From Leucocoprinus leucothites (lineage: Eukaryota; Basidiomycota; Agaricomycetes; Agaricales; Agaricaceae): a stretch of 64,000 nt of DNA. A model generated the notes under the pieces. That model was not told the DNA's origin, did no database searches, and worked only from the letters and a program-made list of their open reading frames with translations. Shown piece after piece: positions 50,710 to 63,004 of the stretch. Both the position numbers and the translations under genes were made by a program. How positions within the stretch are numbered: the first letter of the stretch is position 1; each line of letters opens with the position of its first letter. The stretch is taken from contig JAACJO010000013.1 of the NCBI GenBank assembly GCA_013368445.1, positions 434,001-498,000 of the forward strand, given 5' to 3'.

Positions 50710-53700
50710 ATGCCCCCGAATTGTCGTAACATCGTTGCCACGGGCTCCTGCACAGACCCGGGCTGCCGATTCAACCACAACATACTTACATGCGACCCTT
50801 GCAATTATGTCGCTGCCAGTGTTGATGAATATAATGCACACCTTCAGGGGAAGAAGCACAAGAGGGTGCTCGCCGGCAGCGCTCACCAGATCTGGTATTG
50901 CCGTATTTGCGAGTGCCCTATTGGCTCTGGTTCCTGGAGCTCGCACAAACGCGGAAAACCACATCGCAAAAACGCTAAATCCAAGGGGCTAGACGTTCAT
51001 CTCGAGCCAGATCCAGTCGTTCCTTTGAACACTCACACCTTCTGTACTATCTGTCAAACCTCAATTGCTACCGATTATTGGCAACCGCATATCCGCGGTC
51101 GGTCTCACTTAGCGAAGGAGCGGTATACTGCATTCAAGAGCGTACTGGATGAAGCCGAAAAGGACAAGAACGGCGTGGCTATTGAAGGAGAGGTTGATTT
51201 TGGTATTTTGGAACCGACGGTAGCCGCCACGGGAAAGACGACGGCACTGAAGATATCGTCGACTGTTCCTTTGGCGAAGATCGTCCTGGTTTCAGTTAAG
51301 CTCAGTGTGGACTTGGGTCCGCAAAAGAAGAAGAAGATTATTTCGCCGTTAGTGTCTTGCTTGCTGTTTTCTATCCGCCCAATTGACAAGACACTTGCAT
51401 AGATTTACCTACAAGGTCGAAGGTGGTAACCGCAAAGTCACTTCACAGCCCATTATTGTCAATATAACTTTTACCGACCAACACATTGGGCGGTATCAAG
51501 ATAGGCTCGAGTTCGAGTTCGAGGATCAACAACTCAAGAAGACTTTCATCGTCTCCCGAACAGTGCGTGCCATCATTGGAGATCGCACTGCTCACGAGCA
51601 GTTGAAAGCAAGGGCCCCGTATGTCCCTCGAATTCGTACTCGGAGAGAACCAGAGACCAAGGTGGTCGAAGGTGTCGCCCCACCTTCTCTCAACGCCATA
51701 CCTTATGTTACGAAGCTTCCTCGCGCTGCCATTCCACCTCAGCTCCTCGCAACTCTCACTCTTTCTTCTCGTCCTACTCGCGAGACACTTGAGTCGATCA
51801 AGCGGGCCTTTTTACCAAGGCTTCTTGATGCTGAGACTCACGGAAGACATTTCAAGACACTCATATGGATCGAAGAACATCAGATGGAGTATGTCTCTAT
51901 GCTTGACTTGTAAAATACTTCCTAAGCAATCACAGGGAGGATCTAGAGCGGTACGACATGGTGGACTCAACCTTGAACAAACATGATCGATACTACTAGT
52001 AGGTGTTTCTCGGACGTTTTGCCCAAAAGTTCTCACTCTTGTGCCCTTAGTTTACATGTTCCTGGACTTGCAGAGAAGCGGCCAAGCGTTTTGATTGGCA
52101 AGTGCGATTCAATTTAATCATCAATAAAACTTCATCTCGGTTATCATAGGCGACAAGATACTTGTCAAGAAGCAAGAGGACCCTCAAGGCCACTGGTACG
52201 CAGGCCATGTCCACGTTGTTCGCCGAGATGAAGTTGGTCTTGTCTTCCATGAATCTTTCCGAGCGTGGTCGGTCACGCAAAAATACCACGTCCGCTTTAA
52301 GCTCAATCGTATTCCGGTTCAACGTCAACATCAAGCGCTTGACACTGCATTCACCGAAGCTCGTATTCTGTTCCCAGACTCTTCCCACCTGCCAATGGTG
52401 CCCACTCTTCGACTGCTTCCAAGCACAATCAATAAGTTGATTCTAACCAATGTCCCCCAACTACAAGCCGTGTCGTCCATTGTAGCAGCTGCTCCCGGCT
52501 CGCTACCATTCGTCGTCTTTGGACCGTAAGAGCACCCTCTTTCTTATAATGGTCAGGTCTTGACGTATCCTTTGTAGCCCCGGAACTGGGAAGACCATTA
52601 CAGTCGTTGAAGCCATTCTACAACTAGTCAAGAAGAATCCTGATATCCGCATACTTGCATGCGCCCCCTCCAACTCGGCTGCAGATCTTATTGCTTTACG
52701 GCTTAGCGGTAACCTCAGGGTGGACGAGCTATTCCGTATGTATGCACCATCGAGAGACGAGAGACAAGTCCCAGACATCTTGAAGGAGCATAGCTACTAT
52801 CGCAACAATGGAGAGTCACGACCTTGTTTCTCTGTTCCACCCATGGCTGCGATGAAGAGGTACCGTGTCATCGTATCAACCCTAATTTCAGCTTCTATCG
52901 CGTTCGGAATCGGCATGCCACGTGGTCATTTCAGTCACATCTTTATTGACGAAGCTGGGCAAGCGACCGAACCCGAGGCTTTCGTTTCCATCAAGACGCT
53001 GGCAGATCCGAGAACCAATGTTGTACTCTCGGGAGACCCAAAGCAACTTGGACCGATAATTCGTTCAGGTATTGCTATGCATCTTGGGCTGGAATTAAGT
53101 TACATCGAGCGCATAATGGAACGGCCGCCATACGAACAAAGCGGGGGCCATGGTAAAAGGTACGTTCTGCTGCCTCATCTGTCCTTCTCCGAGTAACTTC
53201 AGCTATCACTTCTGACAGCATTGTGAAACTCGTCAAGAATTTCCGCTCCCACGAAGCTATCCTTCGCTTCCCGAACGAAAGATTTTACGGAAATGACCTC
53301 CAGCCGTGCGGTGAAAGAAAGGTTATCAACGGTTATCTGAACTCATCTTACCTCCCGAACAAGAAATTCCCGATTGTTTTCCATGCCGTCTCCGGCAAGG
53401 ATGATCGAGAGGCATCATCACCATCATTCTTCAACATCGACGAGGTCCTCCAAGTCAAGAGTTATGTTGAACAACTGAAAAGCGATCGAGTTTTCAGAAC
53501 AAGTAGGTCAAGGAAGCACTATCGGAGGTTCAAGTACTCACCGAGATCACAGACGACCAGGATATTGGAATCATAACACCATATCACGCACAGTGCCTCA
53601 AGATTCGGTCTACTCTCCGTGGCGTCGCCGATGAAGTAAAGGTTGGATCTGTTGAGGAGTTCCAAGGACAGGTGAGCTATAAATAAGTCAAAAGCCCGCT

Positions 53701-54198
53701 TCAATGTCAGGATTTCTTACCATGTGTGGTATGAAGGAGCGCGCTGTTATCATCATCTCGACCGTCAGAAGCAGCAAAAACTTCGTAGAGTACGATATAA
53801 AGCATACTCTAGGCTTTGTAGCTAGCCCTCGCCGCTTCAATGGTGAGCATAGGGAATACGTCTTCAGAAGAAGAAATGTACTTACCATTGCTACAGTTTC
53901 AGTGACTCGGGCCAAGGCCCTGTTAATTGTCGTCGGGGACCCCGATGTCCTGGGTCTTGACCCACTCTGGCGATCTTTCCTTAATTATGTCTACAATAAC
54001 AAGGGTTGGAAGGGACCGGATATTCCCTGGGACCCCTCGGAGCCTGTTGACGAAGCTGGTGGGTATGATGCTGCTGCTAGGAACACAGCGGCTCTAGACA
54101 TGAATGACTTTACTCGACGCATGGAAAGTATGACAATGGAGGGTATGGAGGAGGATCCGGATGTGGGAGTTGATAAGCCCTGGCGTGAGTTGGAATAG
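50710..54198 (+). CDS. Sde3/Armitage/MOV10-like RNA helicase with N-terminal zinc fingers
   Basis: Ten exons: 50710-51347, 51403-51888, 51936-51998, 52051-52097, 52150-52525, 52578-53159, 53219-53502, 53553-53671, 53737-53842 and 53897-54198, giving 1000 residues. The N terminus has a CCCH finger ([20 protein letters not shown]) and three C2H2 fingers (CDPC..HLQGKKH, CRIC..HKRGKPH, CTIC..HIRGRSH). The SF1B core has Walker [13 protein letters not shown] ([14 protein letters not shown]), [40 protein letters not shown] and [17 protein letters not shown]. This family acts with small-RNA silencing (plant SDE3, fly Armitage, human MOV10) on viral and transposon RNA. Intron 4 is GC..AG. The gene starts 130 bases after the transposon island and looks intact. 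Confidence 0.92.
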
Positions 54199-55462
54199 GA
54201 GATCGAACTATCTGAAAATGCACGTATCATGCCGTCCTGGGACAAGGTGATTAATTTCCAGTCTGAATATGTGACCAGAATGTATTTTTTATGCTTGTTT
54301 AAATATGTTTCGAGCTCAAGCTCAGCTTCCTTTGTTTGATGATGCTGGAATGAAATGCGAATGCCCTACCACCGCAAGGGCGTGCAACACTATGTGTGAA
54401 TCGGCTTCGGCTTACAGTAGTGAGAGGGGCTGGCAGATGAACACAGGATGTTTACATCTGCTATTTTTGCTTAGGTCTGGACTATCCAAGGTGAATACTT
54501 GGGGTTAGGGATTCATGGTCAACATGAGGCCGTCTCCGGGGCTTCAGAATACAAGTGGAGGAGTAGAAATCGGAAGCGTAGACGATCCTAACTTGTTCTA
54601 ACTTATTGAGGCATAAAGAGCTATCACACACGGGCCTACTCTGAGTTATCAGTGGGAAACGGAATGTTTAGCTAGTGGGGTCTGGCTTTTTGGCATGCGA
54701 GACGTCCGGAAAGGTCGAAGCACCGGCAAGATCAAAGAAGACCTCTTGGTATCAGAACATTTTCCTGCGTTTCACCGCCTCCCAATGACCCCAATCGATC
54801 GTAAACTAATTCGGTAAAGTTCACTCCTTTCAGTCTAGTACTTAGTTTGTTCTGAATGCGGGCACGGGGGGAGTGTTTGATCAGCCGCCACCAGCCGGCA
54901 ACAACTGTAATTGATGTCGCTGCGTAAAGAAGGATATCTGCTTCAAACTATTACACTCTAGCACAGGCTAGCACCATATCAGTGGAGTATCCAGACCCTG
55001 AGCGCACCAGGGACAATTTGCCGATACTCCTGAAGGCAGGCTGAGGATGCAACTAGAATTGCTGGATGCCATGGGCAATGACGGGCGAGCAACACGGCCT
55101 TGTTCCCGGGCAAGTCTGCAAGCATTGGGACCACTGCCAGTGGTGAGATAACTGGATTCTGTTATCCCTCCGATCCGTTTCTGTCGAAGTCCCGAGTGTT
55201 CCGATTGACCAAATACAAACACCAATATTTAGATCATTGATCAAACGCTCCTTACAAGTTACAGCCAACCACGAAGACTCCTGCATGCCCTTGCGGAGCG
55301 CGGAAAGCTAGAAGGAAGAGAGTAATGCCGAGTTGTTTACTCCTCCCGAACACCAGCCCTCCGAAACTCTTACGATGTTATAAAACTGGACGCTTAGCTG
55401 AGCGCCTGTAGGCTGTCCCCCACTTTTTGCACCAGCGAGTCTCGCTATAGACGGAAATAATC
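54199..55462. other. Intergenic, no gene seen
   Basis: Short frames only. The last 100 bases hold the promoter of monooxygenase B. Confidence 0.5.
55379..55387 (+). promoter_or_regulatory. Candidate TATA box of monooxygenase B
   Basis: TTATAAAAC, 84 bases before the ATG at 55463; a plausible core promoter position for a fungal gene. Not testable from sequence alone. Confidence 0.4.
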
Positions 55463-56799
55463 ATGACGTGGGCACCAATTGCAATTATAGGTGGTAGGTT
55501 ATATCATCTTCTGCATCATCATAGTCGGGCTCACATATCATGCAGGTGGTCCTGGAGGCCTAACTCTCGCTCGCCTTCTCAAGGTCCATAACATTCCATT
55601 CAGGCTCTTTGAACTGGACGTGTCTCGCGAAAGTCGCTCCCAAGGTGGCACTCTCGACATTCATGGGGACTCCGGCCAGATTGCTTTGAAAGCTGCAGGT
55701 CTTTTCCCTGAATTCGAGAAATACGCTCGACGTGAAGGTGCTGCGGTCAAATTCTTGGACAAGGACGGGACGGTCGTCTGGGAAGATGACGGGATGAATT
55801 CAGACGGCAGCGGTGTTCTACCTCCTGATCGACCTGAAATTGATAGACAGGATCTGCGCCGGATCCTCCTGAACTCCTTGGATGACGGAATGGTCGAATG
55901 GGGAAGAAAGGTCATCAGCGTCTCGGAAGATGACAATTCGACGCCAGAAAGACCGCAATTCACTGCTGAGCTGCAGGGTGGAGAACGAATGAGCGGTTTT
56001 GAGCTCGTCGTCGGTGCAGACGGCGCTTGGAGTCGTGCTCGTGGGCTCTTGACAGACAAGAAGCCTTTCTATTCTGGCGTGACTGGTGTCGAGGCCCGCA
56101 TCGAGAGCGTCGACGCCAAACATCCAGACCTGGCGGGACGGGTTGGTCCTGGATCATGCTTCCAGGTGAACGGCCTCAACAGATTGGCCAGCCAGCGGAA
56201 TAGCGATGGGAGTATAAGATCAAATGCTATGGTTCGTGTCGATGAAGACTGGGCGGCCACGTGTGGTATCAAGTGGGAAGATGTCCAAGCATCAAAGCAG
56301 GGTCTCATTGAAAGAAAATACTCTGATTGGGATGCTTTGAGCAAAGACTTGATATTGCGAAGCGATGGTCCTCTTATTGTCCGTCCAATGTATATGCTTC
56401 CAGTAGAAATGGGTTGGGAAACTCGTCCTGGGTGCGTCATTCGCTCTTATTACTCATCTTTGCCAATTCTTACCATATACCTGCAGTGTCACCCTTATTG
56501 GTGATGCTGCACACCTGATGACACCTTTTGCTGGGGTAGGAGTCAACCTCGCGTTAACAGACGCCTATGACCTCTCCGAAGCCATTCGTTCGCACTTTAA
56601 AGCCAATGTCGACTGGACAACGGCTTTACGGAAATTTGAGGCGAAAATGTTGGCAAGGTCCCATATCGCGGCCAAAAAAACCCTCACGAACTTGAACAAC
56701 ACCTTCAGTGGCAAGAGCGTAGAAGAGATCGTGAGGAGACTCGGTGAAGTCATGGTCGGAGGTAGTTGCGCCAATAAACAAGCAAGTCCAAGATCATGA
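55463..56799 (+). CDS. TetX-like FAD-dependent monooxygenase, copy B
   Basis: Spliced from 55463-55493, 55546-56431 and 56487-56799 (409 residues), exon lengths identical to copy A. FAD fold IAIIGGGPGGLTLARLL, RSQGGTLDIHGDSGQIALK, DG motif GADGAWSRARGLL and GDAAHLMTPFAGVGVNLALT are all present. It differs from A in many residues, for example EGAAVKFLDKDGTVVWEDDGM and MSGFELVVG, and is the most diverged of the copies in the central substrate region. Predicted soluble NADPH-dependent hydroxylase; substrate unknown. Upstream neighbour is the RNA helicase on the same strand, 1.26 kb away. Confidence 0.9.
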
Positions 56800-58965
56800 T
56801 AATTATCCTAGTTGATTATTTCTATGGAGCATTTTACCACCTAAAGGATCGTAAATATTCCAATACACGGCTTAAGCTCTCACCTACAAAATTACACCAT
56901 CTGCCAGAAAGTCAATCCAGTGGGATCTCATTGGGTGCGAGTACTTTGGGCCCCTCAGACGAAAGTCAGTGTGAAGCCAGTGAGCCGAATTACTGTCTAG
57001 ATCCTTCGTGCTTGCGGTATTGAGCTAATTTGCTGTACCGACATATCGAAAATGGCATATCTCGGTGATGTAATATTCTCTTGCCTAAGCATCAGACCAG
57101 GCGATCCCGGCTTCCGTTGTCTGAATGTGCTGGCCGTCGAAGGCTAATAATAAAAGAACCCATTGACTGGCTACATCACTCAATTCTAGAAAAAACGGTA
57201 GGACCTTGTCAGGTCCATAATGTACCTGTCATCTACCATCGTGCACTGAATTTGACATAATATGACGACCACCATTATGTGCTGGGGTCCCGGTACTCGA
57301 CATCAAATCGGTGGCATCATTTCCTCATCGGAATGGCCCCAGTCCATCATCCTTGTCACGATGCAAGCCATTGGCCACTGGTACCATATTTCAGTAGCCT
57401 ATCATGCCATATAATCCAGTATCAGGTTTTCCCAGTCCTAACAGAACTAATATTTATGAATGACCATTCTTAGCTATTTTCGCAACGTATTAACACTATT
57501 ATGAATTCAGCTGTTATTCGATTAAAAGATGCAATATATTCAATATTAATTGGACGGCTAGGCGACGTAGTAAGACTATATAGTAATTACACATGTGTAA
57601 ATACCGAAAACTGCTTTCCCTGTATCGCACCATACATGATACAGCCTGTAGGATGATTGAGTGTTGACGAATATAATTGGTAACAGCTAGCAGTGAAACT
57701 CACCTTGAAAGGCTGCTACGGCATGTCAGTGTACTGCCAAGTTTACCTTGTACTATTATAAAATCAAAGTCCCTACTTACTTGACGCTCTACGTTTGAGT
57801 TTGGAAGGTGGGAAGGCACCAACTTGACTTCAACACTGACCTACCTCTCCCTCTTTTATGCGCATACAGGCTTGGAGTGTGGAGTCATTCAGGACAAACT
57901 TAGTTGTGGAGAGCCCCAATGGTAGTGGTGTATGCCCCAAATACTTCACGTCATCGAGCAACCAGGGAAAACAGCGTGACTCAATCAGAAAGGCACCCTT
58001 CGTTACACAACCTAAGTATTCTGAGACTCCCTGATCAAAGTGAATAAACTCATAAATCAAATCTTTTCATCTAAAAGTTAGGTGTAACTTCAACGGTCAT
58101 TCACCAATCACCAATCATCCAATCCGTATTATTTTGGTTGGTGTGACCATATGATGCACCCTCCATCATGACACGATGCTATAGTGTCTTCAAAGAGCAG
58201 TCAAAGAGCAGTCAATTGAAGTTCAGGTGTACATAATAATGACTCTTGCATAGCATTGGCTTGTCATGACTGGGAATTTATTGACTCTTGACTATATGAG
58301 ACTAACACTAGGGCATCGGACAATGTCACTCCACCTTCTTATAACATTCCGTCATAAGCTCATAGCCACTTTTCGAGCTTCTATATTACTGATGAATGCA
58401 AAATCATCTAAAATCGGACCTTACAATATACCATCATTGCCGATGCCAGTGATCACAGCCACGGCGCGATATCCTTTTTTCAGGAATTTTGTGATGTATT
58501 AGCTACAACTTGTGGTTTGTTTGTTGCTCAGGAAATAAACAAGCTGCACCGATTGGTAACCATGGCACTGTCGTATTTTGTCATGAGTTATTACAATGCC
58601 TCGGCTAATCGTAGCCAAGTCGTATTCCTCCACAGTAGTAAAAGTGTTGGTGACGTGAGTGAATCGGATCCTCCAGAACCATTTTATCCGGCTGACGTCA
58701 TTATTTTTAGATTAAGCACCCGTAACACTCGTACTGCATCATAAACTATGACGGCCACACCGTCGAAACCGTTGTAGAGCGCACGAACAGAAGCCTTGAC
58801 GGATCACTTGTACCGACAAAATGACACGTCATGGGAACAGCTATTCCAAACTTTTCCAAACGTACGGCTTCAAAAATAGAGCCAGACAATCCGGGCTCGG
58901 GGGATTACTCCCCCAAAATTCGCGCTGGCGGACTTCCGAGCTACTGAAACGACAGAGTTCTCTTC
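56800..58965. other. Intergenic, no firm gene
   Basis: 2.2 kb, A/T-rich. A minus-strand frame at 58060-57830 (YLGHTPLPLGLSTTKFVLND) is protein-like but short and unrecognised; it might be a small gene or a remnant. Nothing else was seen. Confidence 0.4.
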
Positions 58966-60297
58966 ATGGCATCAGCAAAGATTGCAATCATCGGTGGTAG
59001 GTTCTACAGATCTTGGCACACTGTATGCAGACTAAAATCGATTCAGGTGGTCCTGGAGGCCTCACTCTAGCCTGCCTCCTCAAGCTCCAAAAAATTCCTT
59101 TTAGGCTCTTTGAGCTGGACGAGTCGCCTACGAGTCGATCCCAAGGCGGTACTCTGGACATCCACAAAGACTCAGGTCAAATGGCTTTAAAGGCTGCAGG
59201 TCTCTTCACCGAGTTCGAAAAGCACGCTCGACGCGAAGGTGCTGCGCTCAAGATCTTAGATAAGGACGGAAAGGTTGTCTTTGCTGATGATGGGCTCAAC
59301 CCAGAAGGCAGTGATGTTATGCCTCCTGATCAACCGGAGATTGACCGACGGGATCTACGCAAGATATTCCTTAACTCTTTGGGTGAGGGGGTGGTGGAGT
59401 GGGGGAAGAAGGTCGTTAACATCTTGGAAGATGAAAGCTCGACGAAGGAAAAGCCGCAGTTCACCGTTGAGTTTGAAGGTGGGGCGAAGGAAAGCGGGTT
59501 CGAACTTATTGTTGGCGCAGATGGTGCCTGGAGCCGCGTTCGTGGGCTTTTGACAAAAGAGAAGCCTTTCTATTCGGGGGTCACCTTTATTGAGGCTCGC
59601 GTCGACGACGTTGACGCAAAACATCCTGATCTTGCGGAGCGGGTTGGCCTCGGTTCTTGCTGGCAGCTGAATGGTATCAGCGCCTTATTCAGCCAGCGGA
59701 ATACCGACGGAACTGTTAGAACATATGCTTCAATCCGCGTCGAGGAAGATTGGGTGACCACTTGTGGCATTGATTGGACGAACGCTCCAGCCTCAAAACA
59801 CACCTTCATCGAAAAAAACTATGCTGGTTGGGATGACCTAGGCAAGGGCTTCGTATTGCGGAGCGATGAGCCACTCATTGTCCGCCCAATGTACATGCTC
59901 CCAGTAGAGATGAAATGGGAGACTCGTCCCGGGTATGATCTCAGTTCCTTCATTGTTCCAAAACTCGGCCTGTCTTACCATGCCTTACAGTGTAACTCTC
60001 CTTGGTGATGCCGCACATCTCATGACGCCAGCAGCTGGGGTAGGAGTTAACCTAGCATTGACCGACGCTCTTGATCTCTCCGAAGCCATTCGTTCGCACC
60101 TTCAAGATCAACTCGACTGGGCAACGGCTCTGAGAGATTTTGAAGGGAAAATGCTCGCGAGGTCCCATATTGAAGCCAAGAAAACCTTCACAAATTTGAC
60201 CAACGCTTTCAGTGGTGTGGATGTGAACGAGATCGTCAAGAGGATTGGCGAGGCTATGGTGGGTGGTAGACGTAAAGATGGAACGAACAGGAAATAG
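58966..60297 (+). CDS. TetX-like FAD-dependent monooxygenase, copy C
   Basis: Spliced from 58966-58996, 59047-59932 and 59991-60297 (407 residues). The first two exons match A and B in length; the last is six bases shorter. IAIIGGGPGGLTLACLL, RSQGGTLDIHKDSGQMALK and GADGAWSRVRGLL are intact. The third FAD motif reads GDAAHLMTPAAGVGVN, with Ala for the Phe of A, B and D, next to the isoalloxazine-facing turn in this family, so activity or substrate preference may differ. Predicted cytosolic class A flavoprotein hydroxylase. Last intact member before pseudogene D. Confidence 0.9.
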
Positions 60298-60719
60298 TGT
60301 ACTGGATTATTTGGTAGTCGACGTGTGAACGTGTATTGGTCACGACTTTCAACTTGGCGATAACTTCCTTCACTTCGCCTATGTTCTCGGAAGAAGTTGT
60401 AGTCCTGTTATAGAACAGTAGGGATGAGGTAACTTCGGACGAAGACATGGAATATGGTTGCTGCGTTGTAGGTAAGTAGATCGTGTGTGGCCATCACCAG
60501 GAGGAAACCGTTGCTGCTTTCAGTGCTTCAAGGTTGCCCGCGGGGCCGCCTGTTTCGTCAAACCAGGTGTACACATAGTCTGTTACATGCTGTTCATAAG
60601 TATAGTAAACAGAGGTAAATAGCAACGTTTCCGATGTTGTTATGAGCTCATCAGGTGAGGTGTTCTTGTAGTTCCCTCCGTTAACATTTGTAGTTCAATA
60701 ACTACTTTTACTGTGAGTT
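60298..60719. other. Intergenic, no gene seen
   Basis: Short overlapping frames only; ends where the duplicated flank of pseudogene D begins. Confidence 0.5.
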
Positions 60720-61204
60720 TCACCAGGCCAGTGTCCACACTCAGCGCTGAATAAATAGAAAACCCCAACCGATGTTCCATAGCAATGGGCGCATCATAAC
60801 CATGAGCGGGGGTTAAGCGTTGAATTTCCAAGGGCCGAAGTCTTGACGCGGCGGTAATGACAGTACGTCGGACTCGAGTTCCAGTCCCCGAATTGAGTTG
60901 CAGCAGCCGAAGGTGTAAGTGTTGATGACTAAACCTGGTTTCGTCGCCTTTCGAGAATGCAGTGCCACTTTCACCGGTTGACGCCAATAATAGAACAAGC
61001 GCCCCATATCACGGCTTTCGCGTGGAGCACAGTTGGGGGTGGATGTCATTAGAAGAAGAGGCAAACTGTACTACGGGTACGACCACGCGTCTCGAGCGGC
61101 CGTTCAAGGTTGTATGATTATAAAAGCTAGGTGAGATAGCTCGTCTTCAAACCATCTCCAAACTTTACTTCAGTAACTCACGATTAAGAACGCAGAAGAT
61201 CTCT
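60720..61204 (+). repeat. Duplicated 5' flank of pseudogene D (matches 5943-6421)
   Basis: Same landmark order as upstream of copy A, including ATAAATAGAA, GTTGAATTTCCAAGGGCCG and ATAGAACAAGCGCCCC, with many substitutions and small indels. It shows that A and D derive from one duplicated unit that includes regulatory DNA. Confidence 0.75.
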
Positions 61205-62543
61205 ATGGCACAGGCATGAATCGCAATAATTGGCAGTAAGCTCCATCCTGATTACGATATTATACACCAGCTCAGACCATTCATAGGTGGCCCTGCGGGC
61301 CTCATTCTCACCCGCCTTCTCAAGCTCCAAAACATTCCTTTTAGGCTTTTTGAGCTTGACAAGTCTTCCGAAAGTCGCTCCCAAGGCGATTCTCTGGACC
61401 TCCACAAGGATGCAGGTCAAAAGGCTATGAAAGCGGCTGGTCTTTTCGACGAATTTGAACGACACTGTCGCCGCGACGTGCAGCACTCAAGATTTTAGAT
61501 AAGGATGGAACGGTCGTGTGGACCGATGATGGGCTCAACCCGGAAGGCAGTGATGTTCTACCTCCTGATCAACCGGCGATCGACAGAAGGGACTTACGCA
61601 AGATCCTCCTTAACTCTTTGGATGAGGGGATGGGGGAATGGGGGAAGAAAGTCGTCAAAGACTTGGAGGATGAAGACTCGACGAAGAAGAAACCGCAGTA
61701 CACTATTGAGTTGGAAGGTGGGGCGAAGGAAAGCGGGTTTGAACTTGTCGTCGGTGCGGATGGTGCCTGGAGTCGTGTTCGCGGGCTTTTGACAAAGCAG
61801 AAGCCTTTCTACTCTGGTATTACTGGTGTCGAGGCTCACGTTGAGAACGTCAATGCCGAACACCCAGATTTAGCGGAGCGGATTGGGCTTGGCTGGTGCA
61901 TACAGATGTACGGCCACAGCGTCATGATGAACCAGCGGAATACGGATGGTTCAGTCAAAACACTCGCTTCGGCTCAAGTCAATAAGGATTGGGTTACCAC
62001 TTGCGGTATCGATTGGACAGACGTTCAAGGGTCGAAACAAGCCTTGGTCGATACCAACTACTCTGGTTGGGAGTCATTATGCAAAGAGTTTATATTGCGG
62101 AGCGATGGGCCACTCACTCTCCGCCCAATGTACATGCTTCCGGTGGAAATGAAATGGGAGACTTGCTCTGGGTACGTTGGTTATGTTCAATCGCGAAAAT
62201 TACCGATTCTAATTATTGATTTGACTCCAGTGCCACGGTCATCGGCGACGCCGCACATTTGATGACACCTTTCGCCGGAGTAGGAGTCAATCTAGCCCTG
62301 ACGGACGCTCTCGATCTGGCTCAAGCCATACGTTCACATGTCGAGGACAAAGTTGATTGGACAACAGCTCTACGACGGTTCGAAACGAAAATCCTGGCAC
62401 GATCCCATATTGAAGCCAAGAGAACCTTCACCAATTTGACCAACCTCTTCAGCGGGGAGAGTGTACAAGACATCATCGGGAGGGTCGGACAGACTATGGT
62501 AGGCGCTAAAGGGATGGGTGATTTAGGAAGGAGCGATCAGTAG
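61205..62543 (+). pseudogene. TetX-like FAD monooxygenase pseudogene, copy D
   Basis: Exon pattern as in A (last exon 62231-62543, 313 bases). Two lesions are visible. Codon 5 after the ATG at 61205 is TGA where copy A has CGA. In exon 2 the stretch coding for RREGAAIK in A is one base shorter here (near 61472-61490), shifting the frame. Downstream, the frame is open again from about 61500 with GADGAWSRVRGLL and GDAAHLMTPFAGVGVN intact. Loss of function therefore looks recent. A shorter product from the internal ATG at 61516 would lack the FAD-binding N terminus. Confidence 0.88.
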
Positions 62544-63004
62544 ATACACAATGGACACTCGTATTCGTATTGCTCACCGAGAAACTGATTACTTTGGACA
62601 TTCGAAAATGCTACTGTCAGCGGTATGATATAAATTTGCTTAGGCTCTGGTGTCTTAGTCTTGTGTGAGTTGTGACGTTCGTGCACGTGGTCACTACGCG
62701 TCGCGTTACCATTAGATCGCGTCGAGCATGGAAGATCGGGAGCTGTGACAACTGTCCTGTCCTGATATCTCTACTCAAGTTCTTCTCTCAATGACTGGAA
62801 CTACCGTCCACAGCTTCCCACAAGTTCCACCATGCTACCAAGCTCGCCTTCCTGAGTGCATTAAAGTTTCGTATTTGATTTGATTGAGGCAGAAGAGGGC
62901 GCTAAAACGTAATTGAACGAGTTGGTAGTACTTAAGCCATTCAGTCGTCCTCGGCTTGGATTCAACCCACTCTTTTCTCTCGCCCGCTCTGTCCTGTCAG
63001 TCCC
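62544..63004. other. Intergenic, no gene seen
   Basis: The first 100 bases share short blocks with the 3' flank of copy A; the rest should hold the promoter of the second helicase. Confidence 0.5.

Noticed and set aside
53503..53552. A frameshift in helicase 1 near 53500
   Set aside because: A 50-base GTAGGT..CAG intron restores the frame at [12 protein letters not shown], so no lesion is needed.
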